A stretch of DNA of 64,000 nucleotides from Adineta vaga. Taxonomy: Eukaryota; Rotifera. Positions 35,260-46,462 of the stretch are shown piece after piece (position 1 is the stretch's first letter; each line of letters starts with the position of its first letter). The stretch covers positions 4,712,001 through 4,776,000 of the forward strand of contig CP075492.1 in NCBI GenBank assembly GCA_021613535.1, written 5' to 3'. The position numbers and the translations under genes were made by a program. The notes beneath the pieces were generated by a model that was not told the DNA's origin, searched no databases, and saw only the letters and a list, made by a program, of their open reading frames with translations.

Positions 35260-38200
35260 TTACCGTTGAACGATGAGATTTAGTCCAATTTTGACAGATT
35301 TTGTGAATTGTTCTTTGTAAAAGTCTGATGGCATCACAAATACAATGAAGATACTTACTGATGGCATAAACGATATGAAATAACCTGCAGCATACAGTTG
35401 AGAATTATGAGACATTTTTACACATCCTGATAAGAATGCAATGATAATACGAGGTGTTGAAAGAACAGTCAGAATGACAGAGCTGATAATAAGATGTTTG
35501 TGTTCCATCAACTGTTGCCATTGATGTTGTCTATATGAAATTCGTGATTGTAATACTGCTCGTTGTCTAGCGGTATAAATAATAATGAAAACAGCCGAAC
35601 AAAGATTAGCACAAAATGGGCCAAGAAGATGAAAAAGTGAAATAAATACATTGTATGTATGAAGCGAACGAGAATAGAGAAAGAGACACCACACCTGTTC
35701 TTCATATTTATCTTCAAATAAATTTCGATGAATAGGTTCATGAATAATGGATATCATAATCACAAATGGTAGGCAGAATATTATCCATTGTGCAATGCGT
35801 TTACTCACTAATTTGTTAAAACTAACTCCTGTTTTTACAGTCATTAGACGTTCTAGGGCTACACAAGCATTCAACCAGTTATCCATATATAGACAAACTT
35901 TTAGAATAAATTCTAACGATCGACATCCTCCATAAACAATAGAATTATTGGCAATTAAATTGATTTGAGTGAAAAGAAGAAACCAAAATTTTACTGTCAA
36001 CATGCTCACGGTGAGAAGTGAAGTGACAGATGATGCAAGAAGATATAAGCCACAACCAACTTCTCGAGATTTCTTCATACGAAATGTTAAGACAGCTAAA
36101 GCACTATTGATCAAGCCTATAAGGAACATAATTATTGTCAATAATGCACAACATTTTACTAAAATTGATTGATCAAATAAGTTTACATTTGGTTGAATAT
36201 CATAACGTAAGATATCATCTAATGTTAATCCAATACCTTTTGCATGAAATTGACAACGATCACCAAAATGACAATCACTACATTTGCAAAGTGTCGATAC
36301 TGGACATAAAGTACCATCGTTCAAACATCGTCCACCATTCTCACAATAAGTATTATGTCGACATACGGGAGAAGTAGCATTGAATTTCAAACAATTAGCA
36401 TCACGATCAATAGTACATAAACACATGTATGGTTCATCAAAGAAACATTGCAACGAAAGATGAGTTTGACATATCATATAATAATACTTCATTCGTCGAA
36501 TTTGATGTAAACTTGCTAATGAAGAATTTAAAACTTCATTAATCAATGGACATCGTTGAGAAGGATTGACCGATGTGGTGACATTATATCGATCAACTTG
36601 TTGAACAACTATCAGATAAATGTTTTCGTCAATATTAATAAATGCCATTCTAAAATGCATCATCGTGTATATAAGTATAGATTTTTGAAACATTTTTAGT
36701 TGTTGTGGTAGGACAGTCTGTTCCAATTGTTCGAAACGCATAAAATTATTAGAATGCCAGAGGATATAAATTAGGACAATAGATGATGAAATTCTTATAT
36801 TATGAAGAGATATCTCAAGTCTTGGTTTAGGAATTTGACACAACAAATCCATAAATCCTTCAGTACAATTGCACAAAAAACCCCTGTCATTAGGAACATC
36901 ATCGATCAAAACACAAGAAGCATTATTGTCACACAACTGATTGGGACATGAAAGTGGAAGTAAACATCGTGGGCCTCCTCGATGAACGCGACAAAGACAT
37001 ATCGATCGATTATGGATCATACCAATGCACATCGAATCAGATGAACAATCACTACAACGAATAGGAATATCACATCGAGCACCAGTCCAACCTGTATGAC
37101 ATCGACAAAATATCTTGACATCATTAATATATTTCATACATTCACCATTGTGACATGTTAAACTACAATGTTTAGGACGAAATGGTTGATCATTCGATAT
37201 AGCTAAGTTTATAGGCATTCGATTATTAGGTAAAAATGTAAAGGGAACTGGAAAATACCAACTAGTAAGATATTTTAAATTAGTTTTGTCATAAACATCA
37301 ACATGAATACTGTAGTTCATTGAGTTATTTTTTGGGCGTGATAAATAAGTGAGATATGCATTTTGAACACGTTTGCATCCTCGATTACTGATTGATATTA
37401 ATTCATGATAGGAATGGACTTCTTCATGATCACCATCTTCACCGATTAATGAGACAATAAGAGAATAGATACCTTTGCTATCAAAAACAGTTATTTTTGC
37501 TGTAAGACTAACGCGTTGATTTTGATATTGACAATGATCACCATAGTAAGGCGATGGACACAAACATCGATAGTTCGAAGAATTATTTCCAGGCCAGAGG
37601 CTAACATAAATACCATTATTACAACGCCATGGCCATGTACGATCATAAGGTTCAGTTGTGATCAATTTTTCAATACTATGCAAGTTTTGTGATTGTTGAG
37701 AAATATACTCAATTCTTCTTTGTCCAGAAGATGAAGGATATACTGGTAACGTTGCAAGTGAGAATTCTACCCCACCTAAATTACCTATAGGACAAAGAGT
37801 TTCAGTCACATCGGTACAATTGATATATTTGCATTTTGCACACGATTCTTGATAATCTCCACAAAATATCTCATCATCGTTGAACATACAATCTTTTCGT
37901 TTATCACAAAGATCTATAGATGTTATACATTGAGTATCATTCCAACACCGAAAACCATAATACTTGTTTTCATATCTAATATTTCGACGACAATAATGAA
38001 GTTCATCCGCTGATCCAAGACAATCGGGATTTCCATCATTAACCCGATGGGCTGACAAACATATCATTGTATAGTTCCATGGTGATACACAAGCAAGCGA
38101 TTTTAATGGACAAATCTGTCGTTTTGTTGTACAATTTGCTTCATCTTCTCCATTTGGACAACTCCAAAAACCATCACATCGTGTATACATATTATTACAT

Positions 38201-39882
38201 TTCCAATGTTCACATTCAGTTTCATCAGTATGATTTTGTCCATGAATAAGTACAGGTAACATTTGAACATCTCGATCACATATGTGATGAATATTTATTT
38301 CATCCAAATTAAGTTGATATCTGATAGGACAAATTTCTCTCGACACTATTGGTGAATAACACTTCTTTTCATCGTCACATTTGAATCGTTGTGTATTGTT
38401 TGGTAAGCAACTACTTTCATATTCTTCTTCATCATCATTTAGATAACAATCAGAGATATGATCATTAAGACGATGTTTCGAAATACATTTTGATGAATTT
38501 CGACAGCAATACAAGACTGAATGTTGAAATTGAGAAGTAGTATCATTTTTGTATCGTATCGAACATTTACGAAAATAACGGTCAATTATAGTAATAATAG
38601 AGGACCATGTTCGAAATGTCATAGTTGAATTTAGAATAATATCATCACTCTTTCGACAACTATAAATTCCATAACGAAATGTTGGCTGAAGAAAATCACA
38701 TAGTTCATTATCGTAACAGATATAATCAGGTGCAAGTGCTAGATTATGATCTATATCGGAAATATTATTCACAGCATATAAAAAACGTACATGACCAAAA
38801 AGTACAGGAACAATTGGAAACTGAATAATATCAACATCACAACTTTGTAAACAGATGGAAATATTCGATGGTTCCAAGATTTTTTGACATGATATGCCAT
38901 TAATATGATTGTTAATTTTAGTTAGACAAATCATTATTGACCAACACTTATATGATAAATTTCCTTGTCGACTTATCGAATCATACAAGAATGAATGTCG
39001 TTTAGTAAGACACTCATCAAAGTCTCCTACACATCGTCCATCTCCACATTGAAATTGTTTGTAACCTGGAAAACATGAATGTTCTTCATACTCAAATATA
39101 CTTACATATCCATTTCTAGTATCTGATTTATCATGACATTCTGATTTATCATGACATTCTGGATAATCATCATGAAAAAAATCTTTTGGAATACATAATC
39201 CATTATGACAACGATATTCATCTTCATTACATTCGTTCATTTCCAACGCCAAGCATCCTTCTTCATCTGCACCTCCATCGATACAATCAATTCGTCCATC
39301 ACAGATCTCACGCCAGTCAAGACACATCATAGAACTTCCACGATCACATTGTAAATGAGTATAACAGGTCAGATTAGTCACCCGATAAGGTGGACTATTG
39401 AAGAATTTTTTTGAAAATGTTTTGCGTACAATAGTTTCAAAATTATAAGTTGATCCTAGACCAAACGAATATTGACATCGAGATCCAAACCATGGTTTTG
39501 TACAATTGAAAAAAATTTCATTCGATGTCGATGAATTTTCTTGTTGTTCAATGTAGAATTGATATCGTTCAGCTAAATCAATCGATGCAGACCATGAAAT
39601 AAGATCTTGTGTGCTCACATTTAGTTCACGTAGTTGATCGAATGTAAAATTCCCATTGGTTGTATTGGGAAATGGATCAGTCACTACATTATTGTTATTC
39701 ATTGAATCGACACAATATTCAACTATTTCTGCAAACTCCCACTCTCTATAACTATAATGGCGAAGACAATCAGTGTAAAAACTACCCACATTATAATTCT
39801 GATCAGTGTGGTACAAATTGAATTGAGTTCTTGTTATTGGACACATGAAGTGAATTATCAGTAGAATGTATATTTTATTCAT
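35260..39882 (-). CDS. Giant LDLa-EGF-seven-transmembrane receptor
   Basis: One uninterrupted exon of 1540 residues with a signal peptide (IYILLIIHFMCPITRTQ). The ectodomain holds several LDL-receptor class A modules (CDGRIDCIDGGADEEGC; YRCHNGLCIP; CDGFWSCPNGEDEANC; CDKRKDCMFNDDEIFC) and EGF-like modules (CLCPSPYYGDHCQ; CRCHTGWTGARCD; CNCTEGFMDLLC; CENGGRCLNDGT), with many N-glycosylation sites. From about residue 1239 a rhodopsin-like 7TM bundle follows: TM1 ILVKCCALLTIIMFLIG, TM3 end VALERLMTVKTG (ERL in place of DRY), TM7 SIFIVFVMPSDFYKEQF. Such LDLa/EGF-7TM fusions recall relaxin-family and snail LDLa receptors, but the EGF content and lack of LRRs differ. The ligand is unknown. Confidence 0.88.
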   Translation of the reverse strand: MNKIYILLIIHFMCPITRTQFNLYHTDQNYNVGSFYTDCLRHYSYREWEFAEIVEYCVDSMNNNNVVTDPFPNTTNGNFTFDQLRELNVSTQDLISWSASIDLAERYQFYIEQQENSSTSNEIFFNCTKPWFGSRCQYSFGLGSTYNFETIVRKTFSKKFFNSPPYRVTNLTCYTHLQCDRGSSMMCLDWREICDGRIDCIDGGADEEGCLALEMNECNEDEYRCHNGLCIPKDFFHDDYPECHDKSECHDKSDTRNGYVSIFEYEEHSCFPGYKQFQCGDGRCVGDFDECLTKRHSFLYDSISRQGNLSYKCWSIMICLTKINNHINGISCQKILEPSNISICLQSCDVDIIQFPIVPVLFGHVRFLYAVNNISDIDHNLALAPDYICYDNELCDFLQPTFRYGIYSCRKSDDIILNSTMTFRTWSSIITIIDRYFRKCSIRYKNDTTSQFQHSVLYCCRNSSKCISKHRLNDHISDCYLNDDEEEYESSCLPNNTQRFKCDDEKKCYSPIVSREICPIRYQLNLDEINIHHICDRDVQMLPVLIHGQNHTDETECEHWKCNNMYTRCDGFWSCPNGEDEANCTTKRQICPLKSLACVSPWNYTMICLSAHRVNDGNPDCLGSADELHYCRRNIRYENKYYGFRCWNDTQCITSIDLCDKRKDCMFNDDEIFCGDYQESCAKCKYINCTDVTETLCPIGNLGGVEFSLATLPVYPSSSGQRRIEYISQQSQNLHSIEKLITTEPYDRTWPWRCNNGIYVSLWPGNNSSNYRCLCPSPYYGDHCQYQNQRVSLTAKITVFDSKGIYSLIVSLIGEDGDHEEVHSYHELISISNRGCKRVQNAYLTYLSRPKNNSMNYSIHVDVYDKTNLKYLTSWYFPVPFTFLPNNRMPINLAISNDQPFRPKHCSLTCHNGECMKYINDVKIFCRCHTGWTGARCDIPIRCSDCSSDSMCIGMIHNRSICLCRVHRGGPRCLLPLSCPNQLCDNNASCVLIDDVPNDRGFLCNCTEGFMDLLCQIPKPRLEISLHNIRISSSIVLIYILWHSNNFMRFEQLEQTVLPQQLKMFQKSILIYTMMHFRMAFINIDENIYLIVVQQVDRYNVTTSVNPSQRCPLINEVLNSSLASLHQIRRMKYYYMICQTHLSLQCFFDEPYMCLCTIDRDANCLKFNATSPVCRHNTYCENGGRCLNDGTLCPVSTLCKCSDCHFGDRCQFHAKGIGLTLDDILRYDIQPNVNLFDQSILVKCCALLTIIMFLIGLINSALAVLTFRMKKSREVGCGLYLLASSVTSLLTVSMLTVKFWFLLFTQINLIANNSIVYGGCRSLEFILKVCLYMDNWLNACVALERLMTVKTGVSFNKLVSKRIAQWIIFCLPFVIMISIIHEPIHRNLFEDKYEEQVWCLFLYSRSLHTYNVFISLFHLLGPFCANLCSAVFIIIYTARQRAVLQSRISYRQHQWQQLMEHKHLIISSVILTVLSTPRIIIAFLSGCVKMSHNSQLYAAGYFISFMPSVSIFIVFVMPSDFYKEQFTKSVKIGLNLIVQR
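39123..39158 (-). repeat. Exact 18-bp tandem duplication inside an LDLa module
   Basis: CTGATTTATCATGACATT occurs twice back to back on the plus strand. In the receptor protein it duplicates six residues (CHDKSE-type unit) in frame, within the acidic calcium-binding part of a class A module. Confidence 0.85.
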
Positions 39883-40632
39883 CTTGAAAACATGCAGAAA
39901 TTCTATCCTATATGCGAAAAAGAACGGTTAGGTGACGATGCAAGTTATTTCTTTGTTACATCGTTACATTTATTTCTGTGTAAGGTAACTTTGTGGGCAT
40001 GAGTGAGACTGAGGTTTTAGAGAGTACTAGTAAATAAGGACGTAAATGAACATAAGAGTATACATATATAAGAGACGCGTATTCACACTTCAAAGATTTA
40101 AATATTCCGAATACTGCTCGGTACCTCCACTAATAATCTATTAATTTAAAAACATAATCAACAAAACTCGAATGAATCTCATAGGGCTCGACCTAATAGC
40201 ATACTGATATACTTGAGAACACATTCTATGCCTCTAAAGGAACACAATTAAAATTACTCGAAATCATTGCAAAATTTATTCTTCTTTTCGTATATCTATG
40301 ATCTCATCAAATATATGTGCGTTGAGAGAGAAATCCTACACGATATATGGAAAAAAACTATTACCTTCAAAATGTCGACCCTAATGTAGCGCCTTTGTAA
40401 AAATATAAAACATTTTTATCACTCCTTAATTATGAAGTCAGGTGGCATTTATTTGAAAACGATTATATAACTATGGATATGTATTCATAGAGACAACATT
40501 TCTCGTAACACTAAAATACGAATTATCTTGTTCGTCAACCAATGTCATTCAAAATAAACGAGTTAATTCATATATTTGCCTTCTAAATCAAGAGAGAATA
40601 TGTTACTGTCTAAAGAATTGATTTATTTCAAA
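39883..40632. other. Spacer upstream of the giant receptor
   Basis: About 750 bp, presumably 5' flank of the receptor and 3' flank of the sugar transporter gene. No gene was seen. Confidence 0.5.
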
Positions 40633-42308
40633 TTAAAGATATTCAACACGATATGAATCATACATTTGAATACGTGGATGAAATTGTTTTTTCTTATTAA
40701 TATTCTTCTTTGTTTTATATGAAGATCCAACGAAAATTGAATCTGAAAAAATCAAATCCATTTCTTCTAAACTTCGACCTTTCGTTTCTGGATAGAAAAT
40801 AAAAACTATCACAGACATTATGAAACAAAAGCTTCCGAAAATTAAATAAGTTCCATAGGTAATACGTTCAAGAAGAGCAGGTACAAGAAAGGAAACAAAA
40901 CAATTCGTTACCCATATTGCTGCTGTTGTTAACGATGTTCCTTTTGCACGCATACTTAATGGAAAAATTTCTGTACAATAAAGCCATGTTGTTGGTCCCC
41001 AACTTGCCGCAAATGCTGCAACGAATATATAAACTAGTACAATAATTGTATACGATGCTGTTTGATTCGGAATAAATACTTCTGTTATTTCACTTGTAGA
41101 ATTAAAAACAGTATATCCATGTATACCCATGATACTACCGATTGTAAGCATGGCGAAACTCATAATGATACCACCAACGATCAAAACAGGTCGTCGACCC
41201 CATTCGTCAAGATAGAGAATAGCGGGAATCGTAGCGAGAACGTTAATACATCCATTGATTCCTGTTGCTAATAAAGCAGCTCGTTGACCAGATAAACCTG
41301 CTTGTTTGAAGATTGCCGGTGCGTAATACATGATGGAATTAATTCCAGTAAGCTGTTGAAAGATTTGAATTGTAAGACCGAGAATCAAACGACGACGAAG
41401 TGGAAACTGAACTAATTGACTGTACGAACGAATTGATTGTTCATTTTCTGCAATAATCTCTTGTTTAATTTCATTAAATTCAATGAAAATATCTTGTTGG
41501 GATGATGATGAACGTAAATTTCGAAGAACAGCAAATGCTTCACTCTCACGACCTTGAGCCATTAACCAACGAGGTGAATATGGAAAAAATGGAATACCAA
41601 TTGCTAAGATCAAAGCTGGAAGAACTTGTAGACCAAGTGGAATTCGCCATGATGCACTACTAGATGTGAAATACAAATTCGTACCTTAAATATAGATAAA
41701 CTCTTTCTTTCGTCTGGTACTTAATTTTTCTTTAAATAAAAATTATACCATAATTAGTCCAGAAACTAACGGCGATTCCGATTGTTATTGCCCATTGTTG
41801 AAAAGATACAAGTCTTCCACGAATTTCTTTTGTCGAAATTTCTGATTGATAAACAGGAACAATCATTGATAATGCACCGACACTAATACCTATCAAAACA
41901 TTCGAATACAGATGGTATATATATCAAAACACGATAGATAATATTACCAGCAATTAAACGTGATATAAGTAAAATAGTTAAATTACTTGAACCTCCTTGT
42001 AATGCTCCACTTAGAACAAAAATAACCGAGAAGAGAACGATCGAATATTTGCGCGAAAATCGATCACTCGCTTGACCAGCTAAGAGTGCACCGACGAAAC
42101 AACCAACTGACATTACACCGACAATTGAACCTGCTATACCACTTGTTAATGATCCACGTGATATACTTGTTTGATCACCAAAAACAGAAAGAAAATTGGA
42201 CATCGTTATTACACCAGAAATAACACCAAGGTCATAACCGAATAGAAAACCACCGATAGCAGCAAATATTGCTGTACCATAGACTTGATAATTCGCGTGA
42301 GATAACAT
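40633..42308 (-). CDS. Sugar transporter (MFS, hexose/SP family)
   Basis: Three exons (42308-41948, 41889-41749, 41684-40633) join in frame to 517 residues. The start is the ATG at 42308, since upstream the frame offers no ATG. Signature elements are GGFLFGYDLGVISG (TM1), DRFSRK after TM2, PVYQSEIS, PYSPRWLM, QQLTGINSIMYY (TM7), DEWGRR and PETKGRSLEE. Twelve hydrophobic segments are visible. QQLTGIN and PETKGRSLEE are diagnostic of proton-coupled or facilitative hexose carriers at the plasma membrane. The sequence style is closer to fungal and plant hexose transporters than to vertebrate GLUTs. Confidence 0.92.
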
Positions 42309-42816
42309 CCAAATAAAAATATGTTCGTTGAACACTAGGTTTTAATATACTTTATTCTAATCAATCGATAGAAAAGGAATTCAACTGACTATGATTTTTT
42401 TTTATTCTTTGTATTAGATAGAATCGATTCAAATACAAATGTAAGTAATATGAGATTCTCTATCAATAATCGGTTAGTTTAACCTTGTTGAATGAGAAAA
42501 GATAGGATGTAATAGTGATTACATTATAACAACAGTGGTATTTTTATTTCAAAGTACATGTAGAATCGTCATTATTACTCGTTCTAAATTGAGCATAAAG
42601 AAGAAATTAATAAAATAAATATACAATAAATCGAAAACATGTTTATTTTCAGTAGATTTGTTTGGATTGATCATATCACTCACGTCAGTGCAATGATTTG
42701 ATTTGTTGTCTAAGTTGAACATCGATACGAAGAAATAGCCGTACACGTTGTTTGTTTATGTGCCGTCACTAGTATAAATACAAATAAAACTAGCTCCAGT
42801 TGTCATAGCAAGTGTA
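42309..42816. other. Spacer
   Basis: About 500 bp upstream of the sugar transporter, with no gene recognised. Confidence 0.5.
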
Positions 42817-43205
42817 TTAAAAAAATGTAATTATTCGTTGATGATCGATGGTTAATATATTCTTATTAACTATAGTAAGAATAGTATAAGTTGAATATGG
42901 TATATCAGATATAAAAAACACAAGCAATATTGAACATAGATGTTTAATTACCGTAAGTTTACATCTAGTATTATGCGTGTGAGTATCTCTTAACATTCGA
43001 TGTTGACTCTCTTTGATTGATAGAACTAATCGAGTATAGGTAAACGGAATGATCATATACGATGGAAGATAAATAAAACTATTCATTATCCAGATCATGG
43101 CGTATTGTGATACTGACACATTTTACTATGAATGTCAAACGTAAGTCGATTCATTAATGGTAACCAAATAAAGGAATCGTGAATATCAATCCATTGAACG
43201 ATCAT
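42817..43205 (-). pseudogene. GPCR relic
   Basis: The minus frame 43119-42817 reads like two receptor helices: IWIMNSFIYLPSYMIIPFTY and CSILLVFFISDIPYSTYTIL, separated by a basic loop (SIKESQHRMLRDTH). The preceding extracellular-like piece (IVQWIDIHDSFIWLP) is in a different frame. TM1-TM3 are not found upstream, so this is a frame-broken fragment. Confidence 0.5.
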
Positions 43206-44109
43206 TATCGTATAAAGTGTTATAAATGAATGATAAATGAAGCGATGTTATTCGTTGAATTAATAAATTGTAGGTGATGTTTGTCTTGAAGGTAGTGACT
43301 CACATGTGTAACAAGAAACTGTATGAAATTGTCGTCTGAAAAAAAAGTATTAGACTGATAAGATATCCGGTAAGATCGAAACTAATGTATATTATTGTAA
43401 AAGGCAAAGAAATTTCTCTTTCTATGAAAATGAGGTATCTCATCCATAAACTTGATATTAATGAAGACATGAGACCAATTAATACGGAACAATCGGTATT
43501 GTATGATCGAATCTAAAATAATGTACTAGTATCTTTTAATCAAATAATTCTTTTCGAGACGCAACGAAAAAATACTGTTTGTTCAAAAGACACCAATTCC
43601 TCTTTAGATAAGAAATAATTCAAAAAACAAACTGTTGCTCATCGAATTACATTGTAACACATCTAATAGAAAAGAATTGATTATTGTATATGAACTTCGT
43701 GATATTTTTTCCATGCGTTTATTCAATGCTGATGATACATACTTGTCAACGATGATTCTAGACAAACGAGATATCGTTCAAATACATAAGAATAGGCATT
43801 TTCTTCACCGACATTAGTTACCGTCTCGAAAACTCTATTTTTTAAACTTTTTCTATGGAAAAGGATCTTAATAAGTTAATCCAGGGTGCGTAAATGAAAA
43901 AAATAGCTGTCACAGTAAAATTCTAACTGCTCCATTTTTCGTATGATAAACAATATTTATGCATCATACCAAGAATATGTTCAAGTACTTTAGAATGTAT
44001 TCAAAGGACAACGAGGATGTTTATGTTTTTGTGTATGCAAATTTACATAATTAAAATCTTTGATTTTTGTTTTGTTTAAAGTTAAATAAAAAAAGCAGAA
44101 CTAATCGAG
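43206..44109. other. Gene-poor spacer
   Basis: About 900 bp. The 60-codon plus frame at 43635-43817 has no recognisable feature. Confidence 0.5.
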
Positions 44110-45282
44110 TTAAGTATGTGAATCTCGACATATATGTGTACATCGATGTTTTCGAACACGAATAAGAAGACCATATGGTACAACAGATGATCTTCGTTTT
44201 GTTTTCCATTCAATTTCCTGATCTGATATAATTTGACAAACGTTTTTTACATATCCTCGTTGTTTAACGATTCCATCAGGATTTTGTTTACACTCTAGAA
44301 TAACATTTACATCATACCACTCATTATTCATATTCACAGTATCAATTCTACATATATGTTTAAGAGAAGCATAATGAATCGATGGTGACGTATAGATATG
44401 CTCTTTATCCGATAGATGTGTAGTAAACGTGTCGCCAGATAAAAGATGATCACCCGGTTTAGGTATAAATCGATTGCCAACAATTGATTCAATTTTATTT
44501 TTACTTGTTCCATAGAATGATGTATACCATTGTTTAAAAATAGTATTATCGTCTGCAAATGTTTGATCAATTCTAAGACCGAAACGTGTCCATCCTCTCG
44601 GAACGGTATAGTCCGATTTTGCGACTGTGAAACGATCCGTTTTTGTACTCGGATAACAATGAGAACAAAAACATCTGTCATGTGTAAAATCAAAATACGC
44701 TTTATTGAGACGAAGAATCCTCTTAGAATAATGGATGCATAGATTTCGTGGACATAGATCCGATAATCTTACAGGCTTCGGTTGAGGAACAATATCATCC
44801 GACTTTGCTTTTGGTATCATAGGTGTGAATACTGGTAATTCTTTCGCGACGACAACGTGTGTTCTGGCCGGTGGCGGAGAAACGACTGGAGGTGTAATTA
44901 CAGTGGCTATAAAAGCATAATTATATATTGGACTATATTCCTTTCATTGGTGAATCATAGTAAGAATATTTTATTTAACGAACAAATTATAGCAATTTAA
45001 CAACGTGATGAAGGATTTTCTTTTTTCTTTTTCATCCATGCTGAAATTTTTGAACAACACTTGTGTTTTCTACGAAGACCATAACAAATGATCAAGAGAA
45101 CAGCAACAAACATGGAACATCCAACGCTCACTCCAATGATCACTGACGTGTCAAAATATTGAACTCTACCTGAAAAAAAAAACAACAAAATGTACATGGA
45201 TAATAATGCACAATATCTATAATCTACCCTGTTGGATTTGTGTTGTAGTTCGAAGAAGAGATGAATTCGTGGTTCTCGACAT
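44110..45282 (-). CDS. Membrane-anchored protein with a YGT (degenerate HGT) ART-like domain
   Basis: Best model: three exons (45282-45228, 45169-45005, 44906-44110) giving 338 residues. Residues about 26-50 form one transmembrane helix (SVIIGVSVGCSMFVAVLLIIC) followed by a strongly basic patch and a Pro-rich linker. The C-terminal domain is paralogous to the divergent neighbour at 45500: HDRCFCSHCY, PRGWTRFGLRID, SFYGTSKNKIESIV, HIYTSPSIHYAS, QEIEWKT, VVPYGLLIRV. The His of the neighbour's YHGT is Tyr here. The exon 2 to exon 3 donor (GTTGTT) is weak. Otherwise exon 2 stops at 44997, giving a separate 75-residue membrane protein and a soluble 236-residue protein starting at 44820. Confidence 0.6.
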
Positions 45283-45499
45283 TTTTCAAAATGATTAAAC
45301 TTTTTTTTGTTTGTTATAGAGGAAGAAAAAGGCAAATGAAGTGATGCAATATATACTTCTACAATACATGACTGAAAAGAAAAAACAGCCATTGACTATA
45401 AATAAAGTGCAGTCGAATAGAAACAAAGAAAATGCATGTTGGAAGTTTTACTTCATTGTCAATAGAACATTGTTGGTTTTTCTCATCAGATTTTAACTC
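45283..45499. promoter_or_regulatory. Divergent promoter region of the HGT/YGT paralogue pair
   Basis: 217 bp separate the two start codons of oppositely oriented paralogues, so both promoters must lie here or overlap. No clear TATA box was seen. Confidence 0.5.
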
Positions 45500-46408
45500 A
45501 TGTCACGTCGTTGTAACAGTTGTCACGGAATTACGCCTTCTACTAAGGTGAATTTTTGTCCACATTGTGGAAAACAGTTTAGCACATGGTCATCGCATCG
45601 AACAACATTAGCAACTCCATCCTTCACACGTTCTTCCTCGACTGTAAAACATGAACGACGTCCAACGGCTTTTTCCGATTCTGTTCATACGCGAGTAGCG
45701 TCATCTTCATCATCATTCAGCAGAAGATCTGGTGAAAGTGGCAAATATCCGTCTATATCGTCACGTTCTTGTCTATATGAAAGCATCTGTGCAGAATATT
45801 TATTATCATTACACTGGCAGGAACATTTTTTTGATCGTACACATGATCGTTGTTATTGCAACCATTGTTATTCTGAGTCACAGAGAGATACTATTGAAAC
45901 AGGTGGTTCAATATATGTTCTTCCACGTGGTTGGTGTCGATTTGGTCTTCGTGTTGATGACGTTCTTGCTAAAGTAAATCGAATTTGGAATGAATGGATC
46001 GTCACTTATCATGGAACAAGTCCTGATGCTGCTCAATCAGTTGTAATTCATCGTCAATTTTTAGTACCAGGTGATCGACGTATTGATGGTTTACAGATTG
46101 AAATCCATGAAGGACATATCCCAGGTAAATGTCATATTTATACATCACCAACAATTGCGTATTCAAGTCATCCAGTTTATTGTCCTAAACAACGATTTCG
46201 ATCGAAATTAACGAATAAATTGTATGATGCACGTATTGTTCTACAATGTCGACAAAAACCTGAATCTTTTCTAGTTCAAGGTGAAACAATCAACGCCGGT
46301 CAAAAAAGACTATGTCCATTTATACCAAATGAGAAAATTGAAATATTTACGACAGTAAGAGCGTCTATCGTTGTCTATGGAATACTGATTCATTTGAGCG
46401 AAGTGTGA
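45500..46408 (+). CDS. Zinc-ribbon protein with an HGT ART-like domain
   Basis: Single exon, 302 residues. It starts with a four-Cys ribbon (CNSCHG and CPHCGK), then a Ser-rich linker of about 70 residues. The C-terminal domain is shared with the neighbour: HDRCYCNHCYS, PRGWCRFGLRVDD, WIVTYHGTSPDAAQSVV, RQFLVPGDRRIDGLQ, HIYTSPTIAYSSHPVY, KIEIFTTVRASIVVYG. YHGT, a later YTSP...Y element and a Glu near the end are spaced like the H-Y-E elements of ADP-ribosyltransferase folds. The enzymatic assignment is inference; no close family name was recognised. CHCY resembles a second metal site. Confidence 0.7.
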   Translation: MSRRCNSCHGITPSTKVNFCPHCGKQFSTWSSHRTTLATPSFTRSSSTVKHERRPTAFSDSVHTRVASSSSSFSRRSGESGKYPSISSRSCLYESICAEYLLSLHWQEHFFDRTHDRCYCNHCYSESQRDTIETGGSIYVLPRGWCRFGLRVDDVLAKVNRIWNEWIVTYHGTSPDAAQSVVIHRQFLVPGDRRIDGLQIEIHEGHIPGKCHIYTSPTIAYSSHPVYCPKQRFRSKLTNKLYDARIVLQCRQKPESFLVQGETINAGQKRLCPFIPNEKIEIFTTVRASIVVYGILIHLSEV

Positions 46409-46409
46409 C

Positions 46410-46426
46410 TTATTATTATTATTATT
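46410..46426 (+). repeat. TTA trinucleotide microsatellite in a 3' UTR
   Basis: A short run of TTA units directly after the stop codon of the preceding gene, followed by the AATAAA at 46428-46433. Confidence 0.6.
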
Positions 46427-46427
46427 C

Positions 46428-46433
46428 AATAAA
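46428..46433 (+). terminator. Polyadenylation signal of the HGT-domain gene
   Basis: AATAAA 20 bp past the stop, between two convergent genes only 54 bp apart. Confidence 0.55.
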
Positions 46434-46462
46434 AATACATATTTTAAAGAAATTTAAAGAGC

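Noticed and set aside
36135-38249. Several plus-strand frames opposite the large receptor
   Set aside because: All lie antisense to one long well-supported coding frame and lack features of their own.
44110-44820. Treating the YGT protein as a soluble 236-residue protein starting at 44820
   Set aside because: The frame stays open to an acceptor at 44906 and joins in phase to the upstream TM exon. Kept as the alternative model, not the preferred one.
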